Below are positions 17,826 to 26,358 of a DNA stretch of 64,000 nucleotides, in pieces. Numbering within the stretch: the stretch's first letter is position 1; every line of letters begins with the position of its first letter. A program made the translations under genes and the position numbers. The stretch lies in assembly GCA_965227445.1 (NCBI GenBank), contig OZ245751.1:6014001-6078000 (forward strand), written 5' to 3'. A model generated the notes under the pieces. It was not told the DNA's origin, did no database searches, and saw only the letters and a program-made list of their open reading frames with translations. The DNA comes from DT-110 sp030148525 (GTDB lineage Bacteria; Bacteroidota; Bacteroidia; Chitinophagales; Saprospiraceae).

Positions 17826-18827
17826 ATGGATGATCAAGCGACATTATACGATAATCACGGCCGCCGCATCAATTACGTGCGGTTGGCGGTAACCGACCGC
17901 TGCAACCTGCGCTGCTTCTACTGCATGCCCGAGGAGGGTATCAAGTACGTAGCCCGCGAAGATCTGCTCACCTACGAGGAAATGGAGCGTCTGCTGCGCC
18001 TCCTTCAGGGGATGGGCATCACCAAGGTGCGGATCACCGGCGGGGAGCCTTTCGTGCGTCGTAATATGATCGAGTTCCTTCGTACCATCTGTGGGATGGG
18101 CTTCGAAAAGGTGAATATTACTACCAACGGTACCCTGACCCACGACGTAGTTCCCGAGCTCAAAGCCATGGGCATTTCATCGGTCAATCTCAGTCTGGAC
18201 TCTCTGGACGCCGGTCGTTTTTATGAGATCACCCGTCGCGACGTTTTCCCCAAGGTGATGGAGACCTTCCACGCCCTGATCGATCAGGGCATCAACACCA
18301 AGATCAACGCCGTGGTCATGGACGGTAAGAATATCGATGACCTCATCCCCATGGCCGAGCTCACCCGCGACCATCCGGTCGATGTGCGTTTCATAGAGGA
18401 GATGCCCTTTAATGGCGAAGGCAGCCACTACCCGGTGCTGGAATGGAACCATCGCCGCATTGTCGAGCATCTGCGCGGCGCTTTCCCCGACCTGGAGAAA
18501 GTGCCGGATCCGCCCAATTCTACCTCCATGAATTACCGGGTCCCCGGCTTCCTGGGTAAGATCGGCATTATCGCCGCCTACAGTCGCACCTTTTGCGGTA
18601 CCTGTAACCGCATCCGGCTTACGCCAAAAGGCATGCTAAAGACCTGCCTCTACGACAACGGCGTCTTCAACGTGCGCGACCTCATGCGGGCCGGCGCTTC
18701 GGAATCACAAATCCGCGATACCTTCCTCGAAGCCCTCGGCCACCGCGCCAAAGACGGGTGGGAAGCCGAACGCAACCGGAACGGCGGCCTGCCGGTAACG
18801 GAGTCGATGTCGACGATTGGAGGGTAG
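17826..18827 (+). CDS. moaA: MoaA, GTP 3',8-cyclase
   Basis: A 333-residue radical-SAM enzyme for the first step of molybdenum cofactor synthesis. The N-terminal cluster is TDRCNLRCFYCMP with Cys26, Cys30 and Cys33. The second cluster is TFCGTCNRIRLTPKG followed by KTCLYDNG. The chain ends in STIGG, the conserved C-terminal double glycine needed for activity. Length is typical. It turns GTP into the cyclic intermediate that MoaC (22662) processes. It is separated from the molybdoenzyme gene by 318 bases filled with repeats. Confidence 0.97.
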   Translation: MDDQATLYDNHGRRINYVRLAVTDRCNLRCFYCMPEEGIKYVAREDLLTYEEMERLLRLLQGMGITKVRITGGEPFVRRNMIEFLRTICGMGFEKVNITTNGTLTHDVVPELKAMGISSVNLSLDSLDAGRFYEITRRDVFPKVMETFHALIDQGINTKINAVVMDGKNIDDLIPMAELTRDHPVDVRFIEEMPFNGEGSHYPVLEWNHRRIVEHLRGAFPDLEKVPDPPNSTSMNYRVPGFLGKIGIIAAYSRTFCGTCNRIRLTPKGMLKTCLYDNGVFNVRDLMRAGASESQIRDTFLEALGHRAKDGWEAERNRNGGLPVTESMSTIGG

Positions 18828-18870
18828 GGGAAGTCAGAGATCAGAAGTTTGAGATCAGAAATTTAAAATG

Positions 18871-18913
<43 letters not shown>

Positions 18914-18940
18914 AAAATTTGGATACTAGTTTATCCACTT

Positions 18941-18992
18941 TATACCGCTTCCGAAAAGGTTTGGGCAACCAAACTACTTCGTTGTCGGTATA
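18941..18992 (-). repeat. Shortened cloverleaf repeat (52 bp)
   Basis: Ends are TATACCG and CGGTATA. The inside keeps one arm of the AAAAGGTTTGG stem and one arm of the GAAGTGGTTTGG stem, which partly pair with each other. The central palindrome is gone, as expected after a deletion between similar arms. Confidence 0.85.
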
Positions 18993-19082
18993 GTGGCGGG
19001 GCATGGCGCGATGCATTGCCTTTCCTATTCTAAAGCTCAAAAGGTATTCTAAAAACAATCTTGTGTATGATGAAATCCCTAA

Positions 19083-19117
19083 ATTGAGCATTGAGCATTC
19101 AACATTTAGCATTCAAC
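19083..19117 (+). repeat. Heptamer array, five units of ATTNANC type
   Basis: ATTGAGC twice, then ATTCAAC, ATTTAGC and ATTCAAC in exact register, about 30 bases before the start of the molybdoenzyme gene. Confidence 0.85.
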
Positions 19118-19145
19118 ATTCCATTCCCGATCATACTACTTTTCC

Positions 19146-21467
19146 ATGAGCGAAAAAATTGCTACCAACGACCGTACCACCCACCACACCCCCACCCAAT
19201 TCACGGGAATCAAAGTGCGGGAAGCCAAGGCCAACTCGGCCGGTATTAAGGGCATTACCACGGCTCTTGGTCACGCCATGCGCTATATGAAGCCCGGCGA
19301 GGCCGTGCGGACCATGTTTAAACTCAACCAAAAAGGGGGCATCGACTGCCCCGGTTGTGCCTGGCCCGACCCCGAGGATGATCGCTCCAAACTGGGCGAA
19401 TACTGTGAGAACGGCATCAAAGCCATTGCCGAGGAAGCAACTAAGAAGAGCATCGGTGCCGACTTTTTTGCGCAGCATTCCGTAGCCGAACTGGGGCAGT
19501 GGTCCGACTTTGAGCTGGGCAAATCAGGTCGCCTGGCGGAGCCCCTCTTTTTGCCGAAAGGCGGAACCCACTACCAGCCCATTACCTGGGAAGAGGCCTT
19601 CCGGAAAATCGCCACCCACCTCAATGGCTTAGCTTCGCCCGACGAGGCCATCTTCTACACCTCGGGGCGCACCAGCAATGAGGCGGCCTTTCTGTACCAA
19701 CTCTTCGTGCGGGAATACGGCACCAACAACCTGCCCGACTGCTCCAATATGTGTCACGAATCATCGGGGGTAGGCCTGTCGCGCACGGTGGGTATCGGAA
19801 AGGGCTCCGTAACGCTGCCCGACCTGTACGAGGCCGAAGTGGTCATGATTATGGGCCAAAATCCGGGCACCAACCATCCGCGCATGCTGTCGGCCCTGGA
19901 ACGTTGTAAAGAAAATGGCGGCAAGATCATCACCGTAAACCCTTTGCCGGAGGCGGGGCTGGTTAAGTTTACCAATCCCCAGCGACCGCTTAAAATGATG
20001 AGGGGCGGTACGACCCTGACCGACCTGTTCCTGCCCGTACGCATCAACGGCGACATTGCTTTGCTTAAGGCCATTATGCTGCAGTTGTACTACCAGGAAA
20101 TGAAGGCGCCGGGAACTGTGTTCGACTTTGATTTCATCAGTGATAAAACCGAGGGCTACGAAGCCCTGATCACCGGGCTGAAAAAACATGATTTCAACGA
20201 CCTGGTTGCGCAGTCGGGGGTGCCCCGCGACCGGGTGCTGGCTGCCGCCGAAATGCTGCGCCGCAAAAAGAAGATCATTATTTGCTGGGCCATGGGCCTT
20301 ACCCAGCACGAGAATGGGGTGGCTAACATCCAGGAAGTGGTCAATCTGTTGCTTCTGAAAGGAGCCATTGGTAAACCCGGTGCAGGTACCTGTCCCGTGC
20401 GTGGCCACTCCAACGTGCAGGGCGACCGTACCGTTGGGATCTGGGAATCACCACCCGATGCCTTCCTCGACCGCCTGCAGGAGCGCTTTGGCTTTGCGCC
20501 ACCCCGGAAACACGGCTATTCAGTGGTGGATGCTATTGAAGCCATGCACCAGCGCAAAGCCAGCGTGTTCTTTGCCATGGGCGGCAACTTCCTGTCCGCC
20601 GCTCCCGATACCGATTATACGGCTCAGGCTTTGCGCAACTGCGCGCTGACCGTACAGGTATCGACCAAACTCAACCGCAGCCACCTGGTTCACGGTGAAG
20701 AAGCCCTCATCCTTCCCTGCCTCGGCCGTACCAATAAAGATGTGCAGGCCTCCGGGGAGCAATTTGTTAGTGTCGAAAACTCCATGGGCGTGGTGCATAC
20801 GTCACGGGGAGTCCTGCCTCCGCCCTCCGATCACCTGCTGAGCGAGCCGGCCATTGTGGCTGGTCTGGCCAAAGCTACCCTGGGTGAACGCAGTACGGTC
20901 GACTGGGGCCAGATGATCGACAACTACGATCATATCCGCGACGCCATCGAAGCCGTGGTTCCCGGCTTCGATGACTACAACCGGCGGGTGCGCGAGCCGG
21001 GTGGTTTTTACCTGCCAAACGGAGCCCGCAAGCAGACCTTCGATACGCCTTCCGGCAAAGCCCGCTTCACGGTGAATGCCTTGCCCGACAACGAGCTGCC
21101 CGAGGGCGAACTCATCATGATGACCATCCGCAGCCACGATCAATATAATACCACCATTTACGGTCTGGACGACCGCTACCGCGGCATCTACAATGAGCGT
21201 CGGGTAGTGCTGATGAATGAAGCCGATATGGCCGACCGTGGCCTGGCAGCACAGGAGGTGGTCGATCTGATCGGGACCCACGGAGATATGGCCCGGGTCG
21301 CTCCCCGCTTCCTGGTGGTGCCCTACGATATTCCCCGTGGCTGCGTGGCCACCTATTTCCCAGAAGCCAACGTGTTGGTACCTATCGACACCATTGCCAA
21401 AGACAGCAAAACTCCTGCCTCAAAACGCGTGTTGGTACGGATAGAAAAGACCAACTCGAATGATTGA
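19146..21467 (+). CDS. FdhF/YdeP-family molybdopterin oxidoreductase
   Basis: A 773-residue cytoplasmic molybdoenzyme. Early cysteines in GIDCPGCAWP (68 and 71) and YCEN (87) could bind an iron-sulfur cluster. NMCHESSGVGL places Cys203 where formate dehydrogenases have their Mo-ligand. IMGQNPGTNHPRM and GAGTCPVRGHSNVQGDRTVG are cofactor-binding motifs of the YdeP group, and the C-terminal MopB domain starts near GELIMMTIRSHDQYN. No twin-arginine signal is seen. The true substrate of this family is not settled, so formate should not be assumed. It overlaps moeA by 8 bases and so is made together with its cofactor machinery. Confidence 0.9.
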   Translation: MSEKIATNDRTTHHTPTQFTGIKVREAKANSAGIKGITTALGHAMRYMKPGEAVRTMFKLNQKGGIDCPGCAWPDPEDDRSKLGEYCENGIKAIAEEATKKSIGADFFAQHSVAELGQWSDFELGKSGRLAEPLFLPKGGTHYQPITWEEAFRKIATHLNGLASPDEAIFYTSGRTSNEAAFLYQLFVREYGTNNLPDCSNMCHESSGVGLSRTVGIGKGSVTLPDLYEAEVVMIMGQNPGTNHPRMLSALERCKENGGKIITVNPLPEAGLVKFTNPQRPLKMMRGGTTLTDLFLPVRINGDIALLKAIMLQLYYQEMKAPGTVFDFDFISDKTEGYEALITGLKKHDFNDLVAQSGVPRDRVLAAAEMLRRKKKIIICWAMGLTQHENGVANIQEVVNLLLLKGAIGKPGAGTCPVRGHSNVQGDRTVGIWESPPDAFLDRLQERFGFAPPRKHGYSVVDAIEAMHQRKASVFFAMGGNFLSAAPDTDYTAQALRNCALTVQVSTKLNRSHLVHGEEALILPCLGRTNKDVQASGEQFVSVENSMGVVHTSRGVLPPPSDHLLSEPAIVAGLAKATLGERSTVDWGQMIDNYDHIRDAIEAVVPGFDDYNRRVREPGGFYLPNGARKQTFDTPSGKARFTVNALPDNELPEGELIMMTIRSHDQYNTTIYGLDDRYRGIYNERRVVLMNEADMADRGLAAQEVVDLIGTHGDMARVAPRFLVVPYDIPRGCVATYFPEANVLVPIDTIAKDSKTPASKRVLVRIEKTNSND

Positions 21468-22659
21468 TATTCACCACGCAACGGACATTGTACTGGACCA
21501 TCGGCGCGATTTTGGGGAAGAAACGATTCCTCTTCGCCGGGCGGCCGGGCGCATACTCTCCGAGCCGATCCGGGCCGACCGGGACTTTCCACCCTTCGAC
21601 CGGGTGACCATGGATGGTATTGCCATTCGTTATCAGGCTTTCGCCAAAAAAGATACGCCCGTATTTCCGGTGCTGGGAACCCAGGCTGCCGGTGCTCCGC
21701 CCCAGTCCATGAAGGATGCCGAAGGATGCCTGGAAGTAATGACCGGAGCGGTTTTGCCGGAAGGCACTGATACCGTGATTCGATACGAGGATGTGACGAT
21801 TGAGGGAAAAAAAGCCACCATCAATGTGGATGCCATCAAGGAGGGCCAAAACATCCACCGTCAGGGTACGGACCGGGTGGCTGGCAGCACCATCCTGGAA
21901 CCCGGCGTGCTGCTGTCGGCCGCCGAGCTGGGAGTCGCTGCCACCGTCGGCAAGGCCCGCCTGCGGGTGAAACGCCTGCCCCGCGCCGTCATTCTCTCGA
22001 CGGGCGACGAACTGGTACCGGTCGATCAACAGCCTGAGCCGCACCAGATTCGTTCCTCCAATACGCATACTATCCGGGCATCCCTCGAGAAATGGGGACT
22101 CGAAGTTGATGACCTGCACCTGATCGATGAGCCCGCCGTGATCCGGCGTGAGTTGCGGCGGTGTCTGGAAGAGTACGATATGATCCTGATGAGTGGCGGC
22201 GTCTCCAAAGGAAAGTTCGATTACGTACCCGCTGCCCTGGAAGACCTGGGGGTTGAGAAATGTTTCCACCGCGTACGCCAGCGTCCGGGCAAGCCTTTTT
22301 GGTTCGGGCACTGGCAGGGACAGTGTACCATCTTTGCCTTACCCGGCAATCCGGTGTCGAGCTTTATGTGTACCCACCGGTATGTGGGGCCATGGGTGCG
22401 CGCCTGTATGGGCCTCGATCCGCTGGATTACGACTACGCCGTGCTGGATACCACCTTTACCTTCAGGCCCGACCTGACGTACTTCCTGCAGGTTCGTCTC
22501 GACTATGCCCGTAACGGCATGCGCCGGGCCATTCCGGTCGAAGGGCACGGTTCGGGCGATCTGGCCAACCTGGTGGAAGCCGACGGCTTCCTGGAATTGC
22601 CGCGCGGACGCACCGAATTTCCGGAAGGTGAATTATTTCCCGTACTCATATACCGCTAA
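21460..22659 (+). CDS. moeA: MoeA, molybdopterin molybdenumtransferase
   Basis: A 399-residue enzyme that inserts molybdate into adenylylated molybdopterin. Signatures are PFDRVTMDGIAI in domain I, VMTGAVLPEGTDTVIRYED, STGDELV in the GEPH domain, MSGGVSKGKFDYV, and FALPGNPVSSF. The ATG at 21460 lies inside the end of the molybdoenzyme gene, showing tight coupling. The stop is two bases before moaC. Length and motif order are normal. Confidence 0.96.
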   Translation: MIDIHHATDIVLDHRRDFGEETIPLRRAAGRILSEPIRADRDFPPFDRVTMDGIAIRYQAFAKKDTPVFPVLGTQAAGAPPQSMKDAEGCLEVMTGAVLPEGTDTVIRYEDVTIEGKKATINVDAIKEGQNIHRQGTDRVAGSTILEPGVLLSAAELGVAATVGKARLRVKRLPRAVILSTGDELVPVDQQPEPHQIRSSNTHTIRASLEKWGLEVDDLHLIDEPAVIRRELRRCLEEYDMILMSGGVSKGKFDYVPAALEDLGVEKCFHRVRQRPGKPFWFGHWQGQCTIFALPGNPVSSFMCTHRYVGPWVRACMGLDPLDYDYAVLDTTFTFRPDLTYFLQVRLDYARNGMRRAIPVEGHGSGDLANLVEADGFLELPRGRTEFPEGELFPVLIYR

Positions 22660-22661
22660 TC

Positions 22662-23141
22662 ATGTCAAAAGACTTTACCCACCTCGACGAAGAAGGACGC
22701 CCCTCCATGGTAGACGTGGGCGGCAAAAAGGTCACCCAACGGCTGGCTCGTGCCCGCAGCGTGGTTGTGCTCAGCGATGAGATCCTGGAGCACCTCGAAG
22801 GCGACGATATAAAAACCAGGAAAGGCCCCGTTTTTCAGACGGCCATCATCGCAGGCGTCATGGCCGCTAAAAAGACAGGTGAACTCATTCCGCTCTGCCA
22901 TCCGCTCGGCCTTGACAATTGCCAGGTAGATATCTACATTAACGATGATCGGGAAGTGATCGTCGAGTGTACGGCTTCCCTCTCCGGCAAAACGGGCGTA
23001 GAAATGGAAGCCCTCACCGGGGCGACTCTGGCAGCCCTGACGATCTACGATATGTGTAAGGCCTTCTCCCATGATATCGTGATCCGGGAGACCCGACTCA
23101 TGGAGAAGCGGGGAGGGAAATCCGATTTCAAGCGCGATTGA
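22662..23141 (+). CDS. moaC: MoaC, cyclic pyranopterin monophosphate synthase
   Basis: A 159-residue protein that converts the MoaA product to cyclic pyranopterin monophosphate. Diagnostic motifs are PSMVDVGGKKVTQRLARA, KTGELIPLCHPL and TGVEMEALTGA. The catalytic Lys and His regions are intact. It follows moeA by two bases and is followed by a long perfect hairpin. Confidence 0.97.
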   Translation: MSKDFTHLDEEGRPSMVDVGGKKVTQRLARARSVVVLSDEILEHLEGDDIKTRKGPVFQTAIIAGVMAAKKTGELIPLCHPLGLDNCQVDIYINDDREVIVECTASLSGKTGVEMEALTGATLAALTIYDMCKAFSHDIVIRETRLMEKRGGKSDFKRD

Positions 23142-23153
23142 CGGGGGGGATTA

Positions 23154-23198
23154 CCGCCAATTCCTGTTTGGGCGTTCCGCCCAAACAGGAATTGGCGG
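23154..23198. terminator. Perfect 21-bp hairpin with 3-base loop after moaC
   Basis: Left arm 23154-23174 is an exact reverse complement of 23178-23198, around a TTC loop. It starts 13 bases after the moaC stop. There is no T-run, so it may be a processing or stabilising element, a terminator, or a repeat. No second copy is seen in the window. Confidence 0.6.
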
Positions 23199-23246
23199 GT
23201 ATTTACCGATAGCTCTCTGGGTGAAGGATTTGGCGATTATCAGGCC

Positions 23247-23281
23247 AATTAAAAACTAAAAATTAAGCATTAAAAATTATG
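23247..23281 (+). repeat. AT-rich heptamer array running into the mobA start
   Basis: AATTAAA, AACTAAA, AATTAAG, CATTAAA, AATTATG: five heptamers in register, the last containing the mobA ATG. A nearly identical sequence sits, on the minus strand, before the short BatD-like gene (52790-52817). Confidence 0.75.
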
Positions 23282-24427
23282 AAGCACCAGAAGCACGCCA
23301 ACATAACCCGCCCCGCCCTGGGGCAATTCGGTCGTCAGGAATGGGCCATCCTCGGTACCCCCTGCGGACGGATTAAGGAGCTGGCCTTTGCCCTTACCAA
23401 AAACCTGCAGTCCGACTATAAAGTAGCCTACGTAGATGCCGATCACGCCAGTGCGGATGAAGCTGCGGGTCGCCTCGAAGGTGCTTTGGGACACGGAGCC
23501 ACGCTGGAGTACACTGATATGATCACCCACCATCGCTTCGATCGCAGAGCCGAATTGAATAAACACCAGTACCGAACCCTCTTCAATGAGCAAGATGTGG
23601 TGCTGGTGAACGGGAACCACTTTCAGGCCGATCGGCAAATTGTGGTGATCGATCCGGTCAAGGAAAAATCCCTGCGCAAACGCATGGATCAGTTGACGCA
23701 GGTTGACCTGATCCTGTATGCCGACGGAGCGGAGCGGCCCTTTGATTTCTTTCGGGAAGCCTTCCCAGGCTGGCAGGAACTGCCCCAGTGGTCGCTCGCC
23801 GCGACGGACCGGACATCTGTTTTTTTGCGAAAGCAACTACAAATACCGCCCCTGCATGGCCTGGTTCTGGCCGGTGGGAAATCACAGCGGATGGGGCAGG
23901 ATAAAGGCCTGATCGATTATCACGGCAAGCCACAAAGAGAGTATATGGCGGATATGCTTTCGGCCCTGTGCGACGAGACCTATATCTCTTGCCGCCCCGA
24001 ACAGATGGCGGAGTTGCCGGAGGAGTACCGGGCACTACCAGATACCTTTTCCGGGTTGGGCCCCTTTGGAGCCATTACCTCCGCCTTTCGGCAAAACCCT
24101 AACGCCGCCTGGCTGGTGGTCGCTTGTGACCTGCCATTGCTGGATCGGCAAACGCTGCAACAATTAGTGGGTGCCAGGAATCCTTCCGAGGTAGCGACCG
24201 CGTTCAACAGCCCCGTTACTGAATTTCCGGAACCCCTGATTGCCATTTGGGAACCACGGGCGTACCCCGTACTTTTGCAATTCCTGGCGCAGGGGTATTC
24301 GTGTCCCCGCAAAGCACTTATCAACTCTCCGGTCGAGCTTCTGGATGCCGTCAAACCCGATGCCCTGATGAACGTAAACCATCCGGAGGAGTTGGCTCAG
24401 GCGAAAAAATGGCTGACGGTAAAGTAA
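23279..24427 (+). CDS. mobA: MobA guanylyltransferase fused to a degenerate MobB-like domain
   Basis: A 382-residue protein. Residues from about 194 form MobA: LVLAGGKSQRMGQDKGLIDY is the nucleotidyl-transferase loop, followed by YISCRPEQ, GLGPFGAITSAF, VVACDLPLLD and MNVNHPEEL. It attaches GMP to Mo-cofactor. Residues 1-190 resemble the MobB fold in spacing (WAILGTPCGRIKELA where a P-loop would sit, then VAYVDADHA, then VVLVNGNHF and IVVIDPVKEKSL), but the Walker Lys is absent, so nucleotide hydrolysis is unlikely. The domain call for the N-terminus is inference. It closes the cofactor cluster. Confidence 0.87.
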   Translation: MKHQKHANITRPALGQFGRQEWAILGTPCGRIKELAFALTKNLQSDYKVAYVDADHASADEAAGRLEGALGHGATLEYTDMITHHRFDRRAELNKHQYRTLFNEQDVVLVNGNHFQADRQIVVIDPVKEKSLRKRMDQLTQVDLILYADGAERPFDFFREAFPGWQELPQWSLAATDRTSVFLRKQLQIPPLHGLVLAGGKSQRMGQDKGLIDYHGKPQREYMADMLSALCDETYISCRPEQMAELPEEYRALPDTFSGLGPFGAITSAFRQNPNAAWLVVACDLPLLDRQTLQQLVGARNPSEVATAFNSPVTEFPEPLIAIWEPRAYPVLLQFLAQGYSCPRKALINSPVELLDAVKPDALMNVNHPEELAQAKKWLTVK

Positions 24428-24454
24428 ATTGATCCTACCTTAGAACAAACACCT

Positions 24455-24607
24455 ATGTTCTATGCGATCCATACCCTTCTTTATTGCTGTCCTGATATTG
24501 GTTGGCGAGAACTCGCTTTGTACCGCGGGCAGATGTCGGCAGGTTTGTATCATCTGACGATGGTGAACGCATCGGAGGAAACCACCACCAGTATCCTTTT
24601 CCGGTAG
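24455..24607 (+). pseudogene. Remnant of a secreted protein with T9SS tail
   Basis: The 50-residue frame ends SAGLYHLTMVNASEETTTSI, then LFR, which looks like the end of a type A T9SS sorting domain. An ATG at 24462 in another frame starts a signal-peptide-like run (MRSIPFFIAVLILVG). This is what an internal deletion joining the start and end of a secreted protein gene would leave. It is short and unproven. Confidence 0.35.
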
Positions 24608-24655
24608 GCTGATATTTTTTCCAATAAATATAGACATGCTTAAAACTATTGTTTT

Positions 24656-24669
24656 GGAACAGTCGTTCT
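24656..24669. promoter_or_regulatory. Operator-like site 1, GGAAC-N4-GTTCT
   Basis: GGAAC-AGTC-GTTCT, preceded by TT and followed by GTTA. It is one of three matching sites around the SDR gene; the likely ligand is the TetR protein at 25683. Confidence 0.65.
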
Positions 24670-24687
24670 GTTACTGATTTTTAATTT

Positions 24688-24701
24688 GGAACGCTCATTC
24701 T
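24688..24701. promoter_or_regulatory. Operator-like site 2, GGAAC-N4-ATTCT
   Basis: GGAAC-GCTC-ATTCT, 32 bases (three helical turns) after site 1 and 13 bases before the SDR start codon. Confidence 0.62.
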
Positions 24702-24714
24702 AAAATAGATTAAC

Positions 24715-25473
24715 ATGAGTAACTTACGTGGAAAAACAGCCGTCATTACGGGCGGCAACAGTGGAATCGGCTATGCTACGGCCCAATCCTTCATCGAGCA
24801 GGGTGCCCGGGTGATCATCACCGGTCGCAATACCGAAAAAGTGGAAACAGCCGCCCGGGAATTAGGGGTTAAGGGTCTGGTAGCCGACCAGTCTAGTCTG
24901 GCCGATGCGGATCGGTTAGCGGAGCAGATCAAGGCCGAGTTTGGGGGTGTAGACATTCTTTTCATCAATGCCGGGGTCTTTTTTCCCACGCCCATCGGAC
25001 AGATTGACGAACAGGTATTTGACTCCACCATGAACATCAATTTCAAAGGAGCGGTATTTACGCTGGAGAAGTTTCTGCCTATCCTGAACGAGGGAGCCAG
25101 CGTGATCAATCTGTCGAGCATTAATGCCTATACTGGTATGCCCAACACCTCGGTATACGCTGCCAGTAAGGCGGCACTGAACTCCTTTACCCGTACGGCG
25201 GCTACGGAACTGGCACCCCGTAAGATTCGGGTAAATGCGGTGAATCCCGGTCCGGTCAGTACGCCCATCTTCAGTAAAACGGGCATGAACGAAGAGCAAC
25301 TCAACGGCTTTTCCGCCGCCATGCAGGAGCGAGTGCCACTTAAGCAATTCGGTACCCCCGAAGCTATTGCCAAGCTGGTCACCTTCCTGGCCTCCGACGA
25401 CGCCTGGTACATCACCGGCAGCGAGATCAACATCGATGGCGGGCTGAATATTAATTCCGTCCTGGCCAGCTAA
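24715..25473 (+). CDS. SDR-family NAD(P)-dependent oxidoreductase
   Basis: A 252-residue classical short-chain dehydrogenase. The cofactor loop is TGGNSGIG at residues 13-20, with INAG near 86, catalytic Ser in INLSSINAY, and the YAASK active-site pair. The ending GSEINIDGGLNI is typical. The substrate cannot be told from sequence. It is flanked by three copies of a palindromic operator and by a TetR regulator, so it is probably induced when a small molecule releases that repressor. Confidence 0.93.
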   Translation: MSNLRGKTAVITGGNSGIGYATAQSFIEQGARVIITGRNTEKVETAARELGVKGLVADQSSLADADRLAEQIKAEFGGVDILFINAGVFFPTPIGQIDEQVFDSTMNINFKGAVFTLEKFLPILNEGASVINLSSINAYTGMPNTSVYAASKAALNSFTRTAATELAPRKIRVNAVNPGPVSTPIFSKTGMNEEQLNGFSAAMQERVPLKQFGTPEAIAKLVTFLASDDAWYITGSEINIDGGLNINSVLAS

Positions 25474-25491
25474 AAATTTTTGGCAAATATT

Positions 25492-25505
25492 GGAACGTTT
25501 GTTCC
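25492..25505. promoter_or_regulatory. Operator-like site 3, GGAAC-N4-GTTCC
   Basis: A perfect inverted repeat GGAAC-GTTT-GTTCC, followed by GTTA as in site 1. It lies 18 bases after the SDR stop and upstream of the tetR gene, suggesting autoregulation. Confidence 0.68.
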
Positions 25506-25541
25506 GTTACGCACGTTAGGTCAGTAGTTGTCGGATACAAC

Positions 25542-25643
25542 TATACCGCTTTCGAAAAGGTTGGGCGCAGCCCAACCTTTTCACGCGAGTATATACTCGA
25601 CTCGAAGTGGTTTGGGAGACCAAACCACTTCGTTGTCGGTACA
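25542..25643 (-). repeat. Cloverleaf-like palindromic repeat, full-length copy 2
   Basis: Inverted relative to the copy at 9577. Stem GAAAAGGTTGGGC/GCCCAACCTTTTC is perfect here, whereas the copy at 42561 has GGTTTGG/CCAAACC, a paired change. The right end is CGGTACA instead of CGGTATA. It sits between operator site 3 and tetR. Confidence 0.9.
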
Positions 25644-25682
25644 CCGGCCTTTTTGCTTTCGCAAAAAAATAAGATCTGCACG

Positions 25683-26264
25683 ATGCCACGCACCAAAGCA
25701 TTTAACGAACAGGACGTTCTGGAAAAAGCGATTGACCTCTTCTGGAAGAAAGGGTACCACGCTACCTCCATGCAAGATCTGGTGGAGCATCTGGGCATCA
25801 ATCGCGCCAGCCTGTACAGTACCTTCGGAAATAAGGAAACACTCTTCGAACGGGCTATTTTGCATTACCGGGCTACGAGCCAGCGAGGGCTGCGCTCCTT
25901 CCTGTTCAGTCAACCCGATGTGCGTACGGGCTTGACGGAGCTGTTTCGCCGGGCAATCGATGAGTCTGTCTCCGACCCTGACCGCAAAGGGTGTTTCGTA
26001 GTCAATACCGTCACCGAGCTGGCTCCTCACGATCAAAAGATCAAGAAAATGGCCGACGAAAACCAACAGGGTTTTCTCGACATTCTGACCACCTACCTTC
26101 AAGCTGGCGTAGACCGTGGCGAAATATCCTCTGATAAGGATCTGCCGGCAATCGCCATGTTGCTATTTACCCTCTACAATGGGCTCAAGGTAGTAGGGAA
26201 AGTAGAACTAGATGGCGCTCGATTGGAGAGGGCTATTCAGGTAGCGCTACGGGCCATTAATTAA
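25683..26264 (+). CDS. TetR/AcrR-family transcriptional regulator
   Basis: A 193-residue repressor. The open frame extends to 25653, but MPRTKAFNEQDVLEKAIDLF from 25683 is the usual N-terminus. The helix-turn-helix is TSMQDLVEHLGINRASLYST followed by FGNKETLF. The ligand domain has GCFVVNTVTELA and NQQGFLDILTTYL, as in the YxaF/LmrA-like group. Its likely targets are the GGAAC-N4-GTTCY sites around the SDR gene and before itself. The motif GCTTTCGCAAAAA occurs at 25655, 28 bases before the start. Confidence 0.92.
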   Translation: MPRTKAFNEQDVLEKAIDLFWKKGYHATSMQDLVEHLGINRASLYSTFGNKETLFERAILHYRATSQRGLRSFLFSQPDVRTGLTELFRRAIDESVSDPDRKGCFVVNTVTELAPHDQKIKKMADENQQGFLDILTTYLQAGVDRGEISSDKDLPAIAMLLFTLYNGLKVVGKVELDGARLERAIQVALRAIN

Positions 26265-26358
26265 TCTCCGGAGGAGAAACGACCACACATCTCGATCGAC
26301 CGTCAGGGGGGGCATATAGCCGATAGTCGGCCAATCAAGATGTGCGGTAATGTCGTTT

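Noticed and set aside
19146..21467. Calling the molybdoenzyme a formate dehydrogenase
   Set aside because: Motifs fit the YdeP branch (MCHESSG), whose substrate is not established.
21382..22311. Minus-strand frame (309 codons) across moeA
   Set aside because: It overlaps the whole MoeA core on the other strand and shows no motif.
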